This document shows positions 46,346 to 58,668 of a DNA stretch of 64,000 nucleotides, piece after piece. This DNA comes from Siphonodentalium dalli (taxonomy: Eukaryota; Mollusca; Scaphopoda; Gadilida; Siphonodentaliidae), in assembly GCA_032622095.1 (NCBI GenBank), contig CP136063.1, forward strand, positions 142,927,950 to 142,991,949, read 5' to 3'. Each line of letters begins with the position of its first letter. Positions within the stretch are counted from its first letter, which is position 1. The notes beneath the pieces are model-generated. The model saw only the letters and a program-made list of their open reading frames with translations. It was not told the DNA's origin and did no database searches. A program made the translations under genes and the position numbers.

Positions 46346-47599
46346 TCGATAGTCGCGACGTTCAAATTTGATATATCTCGCTATTTAAATATGTTTTGGC
46401 GCCAAGTTCGACGCGTAACGTACACCACAACGTTAATGGGACGTATGTTAGGGTACTGTATAGTAACGCGGCAAACAAGTATGTATATTACTGTTATTTT
46501 CATTGATTATATTATTCATTCTTGTACCTGACGAATGCTTTATAGCGGTATACTTACATGATTAAACATTGATGTTAAAATTTCTTATATTAAAGAGATT
46601 ATTCAATAATGATATTGTATAAACATTCATCTAATTATTTGGCAGTATTTTGACTATTTAATAAATATCATCACTTTTTTATATGTACGATGCTCAAAAG
46701 TTTGTAGCTTATAGTTGTTCAACTTCAAGGCTATAGTGAACCGCCACTGGATGATGGTATATATTTCGAAATCGTACATATCATAAAGTGACGCATGCCT
46801 ACATATACATGCAGTTCACCATAATGTCGTGCTCGACGAGTACATAGGAGTGACGCTAATTCAACTCAACTATATATACTCAACCGCTTATTATAATTTG
46901 CATAATACAAATCTTCATCAGCCCAAGTATCATATCTATGGATGGTAACAATGCCGAAATATACTGTGTCAGGTGAATTTCGGATTTGGAGATAACCATG
47001 GCGAATTTATATTCTTCGGACGGGCTGACACGTGCTGGCAAATTCGAATATACGGAAACACTTCTCTGTAAAAAAATATTCTCTGTAAAAATGGTAATGT
47101 GTACAGTAAATAATTCCTTGCTAATGAGCTTGTGTACGTACATGTACTTGTATATAATATTCATAAAATAGAATCCTTAAAATCTTTCACGGTCACTTAA
47201 CATGTATAACCGCCATTCAAGTTCGCTGTAAGGGCGCACGCTAGTTCAGTTCGTCGTTATAAACGTCACAAAATCATCCATTGGCCACACACCTACATTA
47301 ATACAGGTAGATTTCAACCTCCGATACATAATATATATCGTATTTTCGGATTCGGATTGCTGTTTGAATTTGATTAAGTTAATTGTATAGCTGCGAATCC
47401 CCCATTGAGATATCTCAGATTTTGTCCTAATACGTTATGGCACTTTGCAATCCAAGGAAGGACTAAAAATTAAGTTCCACTCGATGATAATCCTGATAAT
47501 TATTTTACCATTACACCTTAGAGTTCCGCGAAATTGTAAATTGGGTAATTGACGTTAAATACTGCGCATGCAGTATATGAGACGAGGCAACAACTCTTC
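46346..47599. other. Unrecognised AT-rich sequence
   Basis: No gene or repeat recognised. Confidence 0.4.
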
Positions 47600-47722
47600 C
47601 AAACTCTGTCATCATATGTGTCACTTTTAAAGAAATTACACTTTCAAACTTTGCACCATATGTGTCGCTTTAAAAAAAATTAAATTTCAAACTCTGTCAT
47701 CATATGTGTCACTTTTAAAGTA
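47600..47722. repeat. ~44-bp tandem repeat, three copies
   Basis: CAAACT.TG.(A/C)CATATGTGTC followed by CTTTAAA repeats from 47600, 47645 and 47688. Confidence 0.8.
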
Positions 47723-47916
47723 TATTTATTTGTTCACTGTTATTTTAAAACTCCAAGATAACAAAGAAGACATGGAATGTTATACACTAGAAGCGTTTTA
47801 GACTTACCCGTCCTGTGTGTAAGACGCCTTTACGGGAACCTGCAGCCTCTACAATGAATGTCTTCTCAACCAGGAATAATCCTTACACGACCAGCTCATT
47901 AATAACATGTGAGTAG

Positions 47917-48282
47917 GTGTCTACGATCGCAGGCCTCTATATTGATCCAAAGAAAAAAACAAAAGGCACCGCCCTTCACTACCACCAGCGGAGAAATACT
48001 ATATATGAAGAGGAACCTCTAACAGCAGCCACACAAAGAAACATGCGTCATCAGCGCGACACGAAGAGAATAAATTTCCGTAGAGTTTTGAAGATGCGAC
48101 GCAGCCAACTGACTCTGCGTCTAAAACAAATGACAGTTTCACACAGATCTGTTGAAGTTACATGGTCATGTATCTTACAGTCCAGCTGTATATTGATGGC
48201 AATCTCCCACTATCGAACATGCGCTCAGTGTAAGCAACGTTGGTTCAACGTCGTTAGACATGCAGCTCAAATGCAACGATAA
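47917..48282 (+). other. 121-codon basic open frame, unassigned
   Basis: An open frame rich in Arg, Lys, Gln and Thr begins right after a stop and has no early ATG. A strong donor-like GTGAGTAG lies just upstream at 47910, after a short ATG-initiated frame (from about 47852). The region is more GC-balanced than its surroundings. No family recognised; it could be a fossil exon or chance. Confidence 0.2.
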
Positions 48283-48617
48283 TTATACAGTTATGTGTAT
48301 TTGCTACAGAACATGCCCCCTTTTAAAAACCATGTGGCTTTCATTTCTGATCATCGTTGTCATAAATATCGACGATACTTGTTTTGATTTCATATTTTGT
48401 GGAAATTGTCACCCCAACAGCGGGATTAATATTCCCCAAATACAATGTGTTCCGAATTGGAAACAACACTTGGGAGTATTGACCACAAGGGTTTTTACGG
48501 GCTCCGCTACACCCCTGTTACCGTTTCGATTGTGGACAGTTGTAAAGACGGTCTGAGTTCGGTTCCTTTGATAATCGGACAAGTTTAAATTCTTCGAATT
48601 GACAATTGCCACTAAGA

Positions 48618-49345
48618 GATTCATGGCGTTGGCAAACATGACATGATGATGATCCAGCATTCCAGGCCATGGTCTCCCTTCATTCAGACTTCAGTGCTGT
48701 GTTGACTGGCAGTTGTGACTTAGTATAAAAACAGTAGCGCATATCCTGAAACATGAGGATACAGGTACAATTAACACGAGCTTCGATGTCAACCAATAGT
48801 GACAATATGTCAATAATAACAACAACTCAACAAGCAGCCATTTCTATTACAATGTGAATGTAGAAAATGCAGTTGACAGTGTTCAGAATCTGATTCAGCA
48901 AGTGATTGTTTCAAAGCACATCATCCCACATCCATGTACATTTACAAGAGAGGATATACATGTACATGTACTGTGTGCACCAGTGTAATTCACATGAGAT
49001 TCATGGCAAACATGGCATGATGATGATCCACGGTCTCACTTCATTCAGACTTCAGTGCTGTGTTGACTATTGTGACTTAAGTATCAAAACACTGGCACAT
49101 TTACTGACACTGGGGATACAGGTACAATTAACACGGGCTTCGCTGTCAACCAATAGTGACAATAATAGCAACAACAACAACTCAACGAGCAGCTATTTCT
49201 ATTATAATGTTGAAAATGCAGTTGACAGTGTTCAGAATCTGATTCAAGTAATTGTTTCAAAGCACATCATCCCACATGCATGTACAATTAGAAGAGAGGA
49301 TATACATGTACTGCACTACTGTGTGCACCAGTGTAATTCACAAGA
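48618..49345. repeat. Tandem duplication, ~360-375-bp units
   Basis: Unit 1 (48618-48994) and unit 2 (48995-49345) share GATTCATGGC, ATGATGATGATCCA, CAGACTTCAGTGCTGTGTTG, CAGGTACAATTAACACG and TTTCAAAGCACATCATCCCA. A 159-codon frame (48906-49385) runs across the unit junction and is probably a by-product. Confidence 0.85.
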
Positions 49346-49721
49346 ACTTCAAAGTCAACAACACCGTAAACAATGTTCAAACTGACGCCGCGCAACTTTA
49401 CAATTACTCAGACCAATTCATCCCGTATTCATCAATTTTCATTGAAACATGTGGATATGAGACATTGTCATTATTCGCCATGTTTTTGTCAAGTTACCGG
49501 TATTACGACAATTTATCTGGAGTACATGTACATGTACACTATTACATGTAGTTGTATGTTCTTATCAAATCATCTTAATAGCTGACTCCCTGATATTTCA
49601 TGGAAAATGTGCGATAGAGGAGAACATTGTCGTCAAGTCATTGTGCACAGTTATTATGGGATCTGCTGTTGTGTTGAAGGTTCCAATCCCATCTAGCTGT
49701 TAATTGATACCGGTATATACA

Positions 49722-51135
49722 GTACCAGTCAAAAGAAGTGGTATAATAGTATATTAAGCTGTTTAAGCACACTATTTTCGCACTCAATATCGCAATAATA
49801 TTGCAAGTGGAAACGCTTATAAGCATGTCGCTTGTGATATTATTGCAATAGTTTGCACTAAATATCTCAATATTTTGCGCGTAATATTGCAACATCTTGC
49901 GCTCAAAATTGTGACATTTCTTCTATATTGTTTATTGTATAAATAGAGACAATGTTTTAGATATGTATATAATTTTAGTTGTATATGCTATATGTACACT
50001 ATATGCACAGTAGTTATCTAATATTATTTCTTAAATAACACTATCGGGTCTGTATGAAATTTAGTGCGCTTAGTATCGCAATATTTTGCGTTGAATATTG
50101 CAACAATAAGCGGGACTGGTATTGTGCTATAATCACACTTTTTTCTAAATTGAGCATCCTCAATATCACAATAAAGGCGCGCCTAAAAATACCGCTTCTT
50201 CTGACTGGTGCAGTATTGTCATGATGTACGGATTCACCTGTTAAAACAAATACTGTGTTTACAAGTGACTGGACAATTTCATGCCAGAGACAGCGACCCA
50301 GACTATTTATACATGTATACATGTTACCAAAAAGTATGCCAATAAGATATTTCACTTTTAGATGTACATAAATTTTAGTTCTAACTGTGTAGCTTTCTTT
50401 TTTATGGCTTAAAAGGGCATGCCGATTCATGTTTTAGAATGGTCGAAATTAGTATTACTCATAACTGAATAGTGATGGGTTGGCTTATTTTTATTTGCAG
50501 CCATATCTATACAGTAGTTAGAGAAAGGGTTTCAAAGCGAACACATTACGCGTGCGCAGCCTTTTCCGGATTAAATTCCATGAGGTAGATAACAAGCTTG
50601 ATCCTCTGCAAACTGCAAAGTGTCATAAGTATCGTAAACTATGATCATAACACAAGAATTACCGGTAAGATGTATTATTTAGTTATGAATAATACTAGTT
50701 TCGACCATTCAAAAACATATGAATCGTAATGCCTACCGGGAAATCATATTGTCATCGTGGCAACCTGGCTAATTATATAGTAAATTAGCAAATAAAGAGC
50801 AAAACATTGGTGTTGACCCATGAAAAATACCATTGGTCTGACCTTTATTAGTTATGGTCTTAATATTAATTAAAGGGTGCTGAACCGTAAAAAATACAAC
50901 GGTCTGACATTTACTGGTTACGGTTTTATACCGTGGAACATGCTATATGGCCTGACCGCATGTTTAACGGTCAAATGTTGACAGCGATGTTGCGTAATTC
51001 AGGTCAACATCCTATGATTTTACGGAGTGGGCAGTTTATCATTTTGAAGGAAGTTCCGTATTTTTACAGCAAATGTGATGGCAGCAAAGTTACCAGCACA
51101 TTGTGCCGTAAAATTACGGATATTTTTTAACAGTG
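49722..51135. repeat. Left arm of the ~14-kb inverted structure
   Basis: In complement it matches 61995-63892 block by block: GAGACAATGTTTTAGATATG, CACTATCGGGTCTGTATG, TGTACGGATTCACCTGTTAA, TAATACTAGTTTCGACCAT, GCAAAACATTGGTGTTGACC and TATTAATTAAAGGGTGCTGA. The inner end is TTTTTTAACAGTGTAC (about 51120-51135), a common DNA-transposon terminus when read outward. The outer 500 bp (49722-50218) has its own inverted ends (ACCAGTCA.AAGAAG.GGTAT), so it may be a small element that was already present before the arms duplicated. No transposase frame. Confidence 0.75.
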
Positions 51136-51824
51136 TACATCAGAGAAACGTTCAACTGTGCGAATCCTTCTGATTTGCCATCTCTGGAAAATCACCAAAT
51201 TTAGTCGATTTATCGGAGGAACGCTATCAATGTTGACACTGGTGGATGTCCGAAGAATTCACTTTAACATAACATTTATTCGCACACAAAAAACGACATT
51301 AAGTTATCATGCTACACAATTTAAAAATAATTCAAGAAATATGTCATATATGTAACATCGTCATGTTTTCAACAGCGAATATAAAGCTTGCAGATCTATA
51401 TTTCGTGCATGCATGTATCGACCCATTGTTTCAAATAAGCCATTTTAATCAGGGCAACATGTACTTGTTCTCCACGATTAAATCAGTTACCTAAGCTATT
51501 CATAATGGTGTAATGTGTTTCTGTCGCGAACAATCGGCACGCTTGACATGTCTTTGTCAGACATTTTGTTTTTACATTTCTGGTAACCTATTAATAATTA
51601 GAGCCATGTTACACGTAGACCCGGGGTCTTGTTGCGATTATTTTATGTTTTAGTATTAAATAATCGTGTGTCACCATCGCCTTCATTTCAACACTGTTGT
51701 GGAGTCTGAACAACACTGAACATTGGGACTATGCCAGTTGCACGATGAAGGATATGCGTCGTGAAGTAACATGATTGCCATTGCTCCTCAGACTTTGCCA
51801 TCCAAACTATCTGAATATTCACAA
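51136..51824. other. Unrecognised sequence
   Basis: No gene or repeat recognised. Confidence 0.4.
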
Positions 51825-52065
51825 GTCAAGATGACTTCTGCCATGGCTTCCGTTTATCATAATTTGCACGCATGTGAAGGCGAATCTCTGGTGGAAATAT
51901 AGAATGCTACAGACTAGGCACACACTTGGAGAACACACACATTCAATTTGACTTCTATCATGGCTCCCGTTTATCATAATTTGCACGCACGCGAAGGCGA
52001 ATCTATGGTGGAAATATAGAAAGCTACCGAATAGCCATGCAATTATAGAACACACACATTTTAAC
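51825..52065. repeat. ~117-bp tandem repeat, two copies
   Basis: GACTTCT.(C/T)CATGGCT(T/C)CCG, TTATCATAATTTGCACGCA, GAAGGCGAATCT and GGTGGAAATATAGAA occur twice, 117 bp apart. Confidence 0.85.
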
Positions 52066-53033
52066 GAACCAAAGCCGGACGCTTTGGGTCGTATATAGAC
52101 TAAGTCTTATTTTGTGACGTCACCAATTATTATCTAATACGACACATCTGTTTACAATTTTTGCGACCACATTTGTCGCACAGTATATCGGTGGGCTTAA
52201 AGCATTAATGTCGTAATCTGAAATAAACGTGTGCGTCTTTCAATGGCCCCGCGTTCCACAATGAGGTGAGTTACTATCATAATTATTCACAGTGAAGTTC
52301 ATTCGTAGCGGCGGTTAACATTTGATTGAGAACATAATTATAACATATTATGGACTGTCAAATATTTGCATTGGAGTGGCCTAAAATATAATTGTCGCGT
52401 GCAATGGGAAATTCTCAGTCACTCTGGCTGGGCTGGAGACAATACTGGAATCGAAATCGAAATTCTTGATGCAAGCAAACGTTATTATATCGCGTTTAAA
52501 TTATCCTAATATTATAGTCCATACGTGAATCTGATAATCCTCAGAAATCCTTCTATTTTCATGAATCGACAAGAAACACATACTTATGAACAAAGCAAAA
52601 GATACATTCAGGTTATCGCAAATTCGGTCGACATGACATTTTATGAATGAAATGAACATGATGAAATCGACAAGCTTCTTCGTATAGTATACATCTCAAT
52701 CGGATTGCGCACACAGCGTCAATAATATAATGGTTAATTTCAGTAAAATACTCCCCTCTAGACAAAGTACAACCAACAGTCTTGACTTTTGAATACTTTC
52801 AGTTTGATGTTGGTAGTTTATATTCTATAATAATTTGTACAAAAGGAACGGCTTTTAAAAGTTTTTAATTTAGGTTTTAAGTCTGAGTCAGTGAGCTCGT
52901 AGTCTGTTTGCATTGTGAATCTCTGATTTCTCAAAATCTTATTTGATGGGAAGTTATTTTATAGGATTAAAAAGACACAGATATATCATAGCTTATGCGT
53001 GTGTTTTAGCTGTGGTTCTTGATTACCTAGCGT
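52066..53033. other. Unrecognised AT-rich sequence
   Basis: No gene or repeat recognised. Confidence 0.4.
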
Positions 53034-53933
53034 ATGGTCATATTAGCACATCTTAACTTGGTAACCACTGATTTTCCTGACTTGTTTATGGGACATCCCC
53101 GATACTATTTCGCTATCCCGGTATTATCTTCAGGTACCTGTGTGAATATCAATGATAGTCTATGTGTTTTTGTTATGACGCTTACATGTACATCTAGCTT
53201 CATTCCTATACCGAGTACAAGTGCTAACATGTCTGGTAAGATAAAACACAATTGAATTACACGAACGACTGATGCAAATCGAACTCATGGTTTATCCAGA
53301 ACGTACGATTCCAACAACAGTATTAATACCTGTTAGCGAGCCATTCAATCCAAGTTTAGACGGGCAGATAATTACTGTTCCTTGATAATATGTCTGACCC
53401 ACACTGACTTGATTACAAGCGTAATATGGCTACATATTATTGCTATATATGGCACATGGAGCTGTATAAGGTGCATAAATACTAAATTCGGATCTATCAC
53501 GCAAAAGAATATTATTAACGGAACGGCCTGCGATTCTATAACGATTGGTGTGATTTATTTGACTCACAAGAAGACAAATACCATGACTGTTATTACCGAC
53601 TACTGAACAATATCGATATGTGCCACATATTTAGTGAAGATGCACTTTATATCATGTAGTGGTAATCCATGCCACCTTCGTCGGGGGACATTTTGGTCAG
53701 CGACCTTTTGTTTATTTTACAACGCTGTGAACAACAAAATAAGACTAGCTCCGTGTGTTTTCCTATTGGTAAATAGCCAAATTTCCGCCGGGATTTTACC
53801 GACTGCACTAGAAGGACAATATTATAAAATTGCTACGAACACTTTCTATTTCAAATATTTGTCGCCGAACAAAGAACTATACGGTGTATTGCTACCTGAT
53901 CGAATCGTTATCGGGGAATCGGCCATTTAAACA
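53034..53933 (+). pseudogene. Degenerate ~300-codon reading frame, unassigned
   Basis: One plus frame from ATG 53034 to the stop after 53930 is interrupted by only three stops (53253, about 53334 and about 53604). The resulting segments of 73, 26, 89 and 108 codons are contiguous in one frame, far fewer stops than expected in AT-rich DNA. Segments include GHPRYYFAIPVLSSGTCVN, KNIINGTACDSITIGVIYL and LSPNKELYGVLLPDRIVIG. It is rich in Thr, Ile and Cys, with no transmembrane pattern or motif that I recognise. A minus frame (53605-53215) is also partly open, so the strand is not certain. It lies between the large inverted arms, so it could be cargo of a big element or a dead host or viral-type gene. 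Confidence 0.3.
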
Positions 53934-54459
53934 AATACACATTGCCCTTTTAGCGACCAACAACATAGTGCGTACACTGGTTATCTTGGCCACCAATATG
54001 TAAAGTGTAGTGGGCTTTTATTTAAGCAAATGGAACTATCTTTGGTTTTTCAAAGGCGTTTATTGTTTTGATATGTGCTAACTGTGTCACACTGAGGTGT
54101 TTTGACAATATTGCGTAAGATGGCTTGCAAATTGGCAACCAAATTTGGTAAAATGTTGATTTGTCACATATATTCCGAACATTATTCTCTGCCTGTTCCG
54201 AAAAGGTAGCAGATTGTGACTCACTTGGTTATTAAACATGCTACTTAGTCAACAATATGTTCTATTATGGTTGTCACAGTACATTATGAGGCACGAACAG
54301 TTCATTTTAAGGGATGCAGTATGGATTTTGTCGAAAACTTTTTTTGGGATTCTGTCCATGTTTTTTAAAACTAAAATGGGCAGAACGTTGAAACGGAACT
54401 GAGAGGGACCATAGTATTTGGCTACTCTGGCCCATTAGAATCAACATCGATCAACTTAA

Positions 54460-55260
54460 TACAGTGTGTGTATGTCTGTTGACTGCATGGCCATAGGTGA
54501 GGTGGGTATGCATACGGGAGTTATTGTATTCATGAATGATGCGAATAGTTATACAATGTGTGACTATATGGTCATGTATGGGGTGTTCACGTTGAGATGT
54601 AAAGGTATATAAGGAGTAGCTTTTGGTCATGTGTGAGGTGAACATATATACAGGGAATGGCTGTCTGGTCATTGAAGTGGTGTATGTGTATAGCGAGATT
54701 ACCTACATTGTCCATCTTTGTGTTGTGTATGTATATATGGAGTGGTTGTGTGGTCATGGGTGGGATGTACACGTGTACACTGGGTGGCTGTATTGTCATG
54801 GGTGGGTGTATATGTATACACGCGTTGGCTGTATGGTAATGGATGGGGTGTATGGATAAATATGGAGTGGTTGTATGGTTATGGACAATGTGTATATGTG
54901 TGCATGGAATGACTGCACGGTCAATGTTGTTGAAGTGTATATGCATACATGGAGTACAGTTTGTGGTGGTCATTGGTGGGTTTGTGTATATAGATAGTGA
55001 CATCATGGTCATGGGTGGGATGCATGTGTATCTATTGTGGCTGTATTGTCATTAGTGTGTACCGGTATACAGTGAATAGCTGAATGCTCATGGATGTGCA
55101 AGAATACAGCGAGTGGCTGTACGAATGGCCGTGTGTGCGGGGTATAGGTATATCTAGAAGGACTGTATGTATTTGATGAGGTATATCTACAACTGGAGTG
55201 ACTCTATGGTCATGAGTTAACCAATACAGATAAGTGTAGGTTAACCAATACATGTAAGTG
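54460..55260. repeat. ~44-bp minisatellite, first block
   Basis: Diverged units of the type GTGTATATGTATACA.GGAGTG followed by GCTGTATGGTCATGGGTG. Long His- or Val-rich frames on both strands here follow from the repeat and are not genes. Confidence 0.85.
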
Positions 55261-55809
55261 GGGATATGACAAGGTGACACATCTGTCCGGGTCAACGAAA
55301 ATCACACGTAGTCCTCCGGAATGACAATAACAAGTCAGAATGGAGCACTGGCTGGCGGACCATAAAGCATTTCCGTTTATCAACATAAGTATAGTGAAAG
55401 AAATAATGGCTTACATCCTATCCGTCATATAATTTCCCCACACAATGTATGAATGTAAAAAGAAAGGGGAAGATGTCTGCTAGGCATATTACAGAACATT
55501 CGAGGCTAAGTATATGATGAGCAAGGTCACAATTTCTCGCAGACAAATTGATTCCCTTTCTATGACATAAATATTGAGGTGGAAGCTGGATCCCGGAGCG
55601 CTTTAATGGAATTTTGAAAATAGTTTTAGAACGTACACCACAAAAACAAGATTTTATTTTGTGCCGAAAGTAGAGTTTAGAATTTTTTTGGAAATTACTC
55701 CCAATGAGTTGAAAAGATGCCAAAATGTTTGGATAAGATCATCATCAATTGCAGATCGCTGACTATGTGCCATACTAAGCAAATGTCACATTACGTTTCT
55801 ACTCATTAC
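55261..55809. other. Unique stretch inside the minisatellite
   Basis: About 550 bp without the unit. It contains a 101-codon minus frame (55723-55418) with no recognised family. It may be an insertion or ancestral core of the element. Confidence 0.4.
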
Positions 55810-56660
55810 CTGCAAGACGCGGGCCCTAGTATATCTCGATTGGCTATATGGCCATGATGTGGCCAATGTGTATATAGGGAGTGCCAGTGTGGCACAACAA
55901 TTAATGGTGCGGTGAATTGGTATACAAGGAGTGACTGTACGATCACGAGTGTGGTTTATGAGTATACAGCGAGAGGCTGAATTGTCATGGTAAGGTGTAT
56001 ATGCACGTTTGGGGTGTATGAATGGCCGTGTGCGCGGTGTGTGACATTGGTATATCCAGAAGGACTGTAAGGCCATTGGTAAGGTTTATATGTATACTAT
56101 ATATACCTGTAGTGACTCTGTGGTTTTGGGTTGGGTGTATATGCATCTCTTGAGTGGCTATATGACGATGGGTGTCGCAAATATATATATACAGGGAGTG
56201 ACTTTATGACCACTGGTGAGGCAAATATGTATACAATAAATGATGTATGATCATGAACGTGGCGAAAATGTATATCGGAAGTGACTATATTGTCATCGTT
56301 GGGGTGTATATGTATATCTTGAGCGCCTATATGACCACGCATGTCGCAAATGCATATATATATACGTGTAGTGACTGTATGACCAATGGTGAGGCAAATA
56401 GGTATACAAGAGGTTACTGCAAGAATGTAGTGAATGGGTATACAGGTCGTGACTATATGGTCATGAGTGAGGTGTAGGGATATACCTGGTGTGTATTCAT
56501 GGTTACTCACGGCTATATGGCCATGTGTTCGGTGTATGTGTATACCCATGTGTGGTTGTATAGTAGTGGGTGAGGTGTATGTGTATAAAGCGAGTGACAT
56601 ATGTTCATTTATGTGGTGTTCATGCATATGCGGAGTAACTCCATGGTAATGTGTAAGTTG
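55810..56660. repeat. ~44-bp minisatellite, second block
   Basis: Same unit type and orientation as 54460-55260, more diverged, ending near the right arm of the enclosing element. Confidence 0.8.
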
Positions 56661-57030
56661 CACTGGTGACTATCGCTTTCCTTTCGCTATAACTCAAAGA
56701 TATGTTAAACGATAAAGAGATCATATCAGAGTGTTCTCCGCCTTAATAACGTTTGGTATGCAATACGAAGGAAACTGCTTTCCTGACAATAGTTTATAAA
56801 TAAGTTAATAAATTTTGATGATAATGGGCCAGAGTAGTCACATAATATGATCCCTCTCAGTTCCGTTTTAACGTTCTGCCCATTTCCGTTCAAAACATAG
56901 ACAGAATCCCAAAACAAGTTTTCGGCAAAAATCCATACTGCATCCCTTAAAATGATTTGTCATGCCTCATAATGTAATGGGACAACCAGAATATAACATT
57001 TAATTGTCAGTTGAGTAAGTAGTATGAGCA

Positions 57031-57560
57031 GTAGAAAACTAAAAGTTGGTAAGTATGTTGGGGCAAATGAGTGTTATGCCTTAGTCGCATAACGAATATT
57101 GTCCGCGCTTTCTTCGCAGAGTTATCTCCCCTTATACGAAAACATGTCATTTTATTATCTCGGAAATTATAAGGAGCAGAGCATCGAAAATTGGACCGTA
57201 TGCACAACTCGATATGCCCTACAAACCAACGGCATCAAAACTTGTGTCCGAGCTTTTCCTGAGGAGTTACCGCCCATAAAAATGGACACACTATACACCA
57301 GGATGAATAAACAATGTTTTTTTTTTTTTTTTTTGTATAAGTACAGAGGTCTAAATTGTTTATTGCATATTCCGAATTGGGCGAGAGATTCGGACTCGAA
57401 TATATCGCTTAAAAATGTTTTTACCCAGTACTTTCCGCGTTACGGGGTACGGAAATATTGCAACTACTTTTTCCACCAAATCCAATCCGGCTGGTTAAAG
57501 AGCAAGATAATGTCGTAGCATGTACGTTGCCATACTTTATGTACGTCCCAGAAATTTGAC
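57031..57560 (+). other. Unassigned 139-codon frame and poly-T tract
   Basis: A plus frame (57099-57518) runs through an 18-base T run at 57317-57334, giving a poly-Phe stretch. The N-terminal part (QSIENWTVCTTRYALQTNG) resembles nothing I recognise. Probably not a gene. Confidence 0.2.
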
Positions 57561-57565
57561 GGATA

Positions 57566-58090
57566 TACTATAAATGTAACATGCCCAACGGAGAATGCGT
57601 GTCAGTGTGGGTTGAGACTTTAGGAAAATTCCACGAAAATTGCAAAGGGGGGAAAATTCAAACATCGAGATAATTTTTTTGACGAGTACATCTGATGGCT
57701 AGTGTTCACGCGCATCCAGAGGTCTATTTTCTAATTTTCAGATGGAACGCTTTACTCGTGACAACGCTATATATCATAAATATGTATACTTCTGTAGTCT
57801 ATCACTAGCCGATTTTTAGCGCCAAATCCAAACGGGCTAATGTAGGAGCGAGTTTATTGCGGTGGTACGTAAGTCGGTATACTGTAGATATGACCTCTCT
57901 AATATAAACGCAACCTGCTCAATGGAGTGTTTGTGTCGGGTGGGTTCAGATTTGGCAAATTCCACCGAAGATCAAATGGGGAAAATTACTCCGAAAACCA
58001 TATATTGAGATAAAAACTTTTAGATGAGTGGATGTGATAAGTGGTATCTAAACGCAAGATTATTACACTTTTTAATGATTTATATTGAAC
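57566..58090. repeat. Diverged two-copy repeat, ~330-bp spacing
   Basis: ATATAAA.G.AAC.TGC.CAA.GGAG, GTGTC.G.GTGGGTT.AGA and GAAAATT blocks occur in the same order at 57566-57720 and 57902-58050, about 70 percent identical by eye. Confidence 0.5.
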
Positions 58091-58261
58091 GCTTTAACCC
58101 TGGTAGCGTATAACGTTGTAACGGGTGATATATATTACTCAAATTCAAACCCTCTATTCATGACGCAATTCAAACGGACTTATCAAGAAGCAAGGCAAAT
58201 GCATGAATATGCTCACCGATATACTATATATGTATGTCCGCTCTACTATAGAAGTAACCTA

Positions 58262-58668
58262 TTATCACGATTTGACCTGTCCAAAACACTCCCCGGACAA
58301 AAGTTTTCCTAGGTATCAAATTTCGTCGAAATCCGTTCGTTTTACCCGATTTGACCTTGAACTGATCATTTCGAAGGTTAATGTCAGGTCAGGGTCACGA
58401 CTTGACCCGCCCAAAAGACTCCCCGGACAAAAGTACCCCTAGGTATCGAATTTCGTGTAAATCCGTCTGTTTTACCAGATTTGACCTTCGATTGACCTTT
58501 TTGAAAACCAATGTCAGGTTTGGGTCACGATTCGACCCGTCCAAAACACTCCCTGGACAAAAGTACCCACATTTATCAGATTTCGTCAAAATTCGTCCGG
58601 CAGTTTTCCCGGCCATAGCTGACAGACAAACAGACAGACAGAAGTACCAAAATATATATTAAATTTAG
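58262..58668 (-). mobile_element. Helitron-like satellite element type B, second copy
   Basis: Inverted relative to 12256-13006, with the same units: AAATTTCGTCGAAATCCGT starts near 58318, 58449 and 58579 (steps of ~130 bp), and CCAAAACACTCCCCGGACAA. Read on the minus strand its 5' end is TCTAAATTTAATATATATTT followed by TGG and CTTCTGTCTGTCTG, parallel to the start at 12256. The CTAG-bearing 3' end is missing, so this copy is 3'-truncated near 58262. Confidence 0.7.

Larger units (their letters stand above)
54237..57030. mobile_element. Inverted-repeat element filled with a minisatellite
   Basis: The left arm (54237-54452) and right arm (about 56815-57030) are reverse complements sharing AAGGGATGCAGTATGGATTT, TTGGGATTCTGTC, AAATGGGCAGAACGTT and CGGAACTGAGAGGGA. 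Between them is a ~44-bp minisatellite, interrupted by a unique ~550-bp stretch. No transposase frame. The arms are about 80-85 percent identical by eye. Confidence 0.75.

Noticed and set aside
48906-49385. 159-codon protein with an Asn/Ser-rich middle
   Set aside because: It crosses the border of a tandem DNA duplication and has equivalents in shifted frames of the other copy.
54587-56663. His/Tyr-rich frames (up to 188 codons) as genes or as extracellular repeat proteins
   Set aside because: They follow the ~44-bp minisatellite on both strands.
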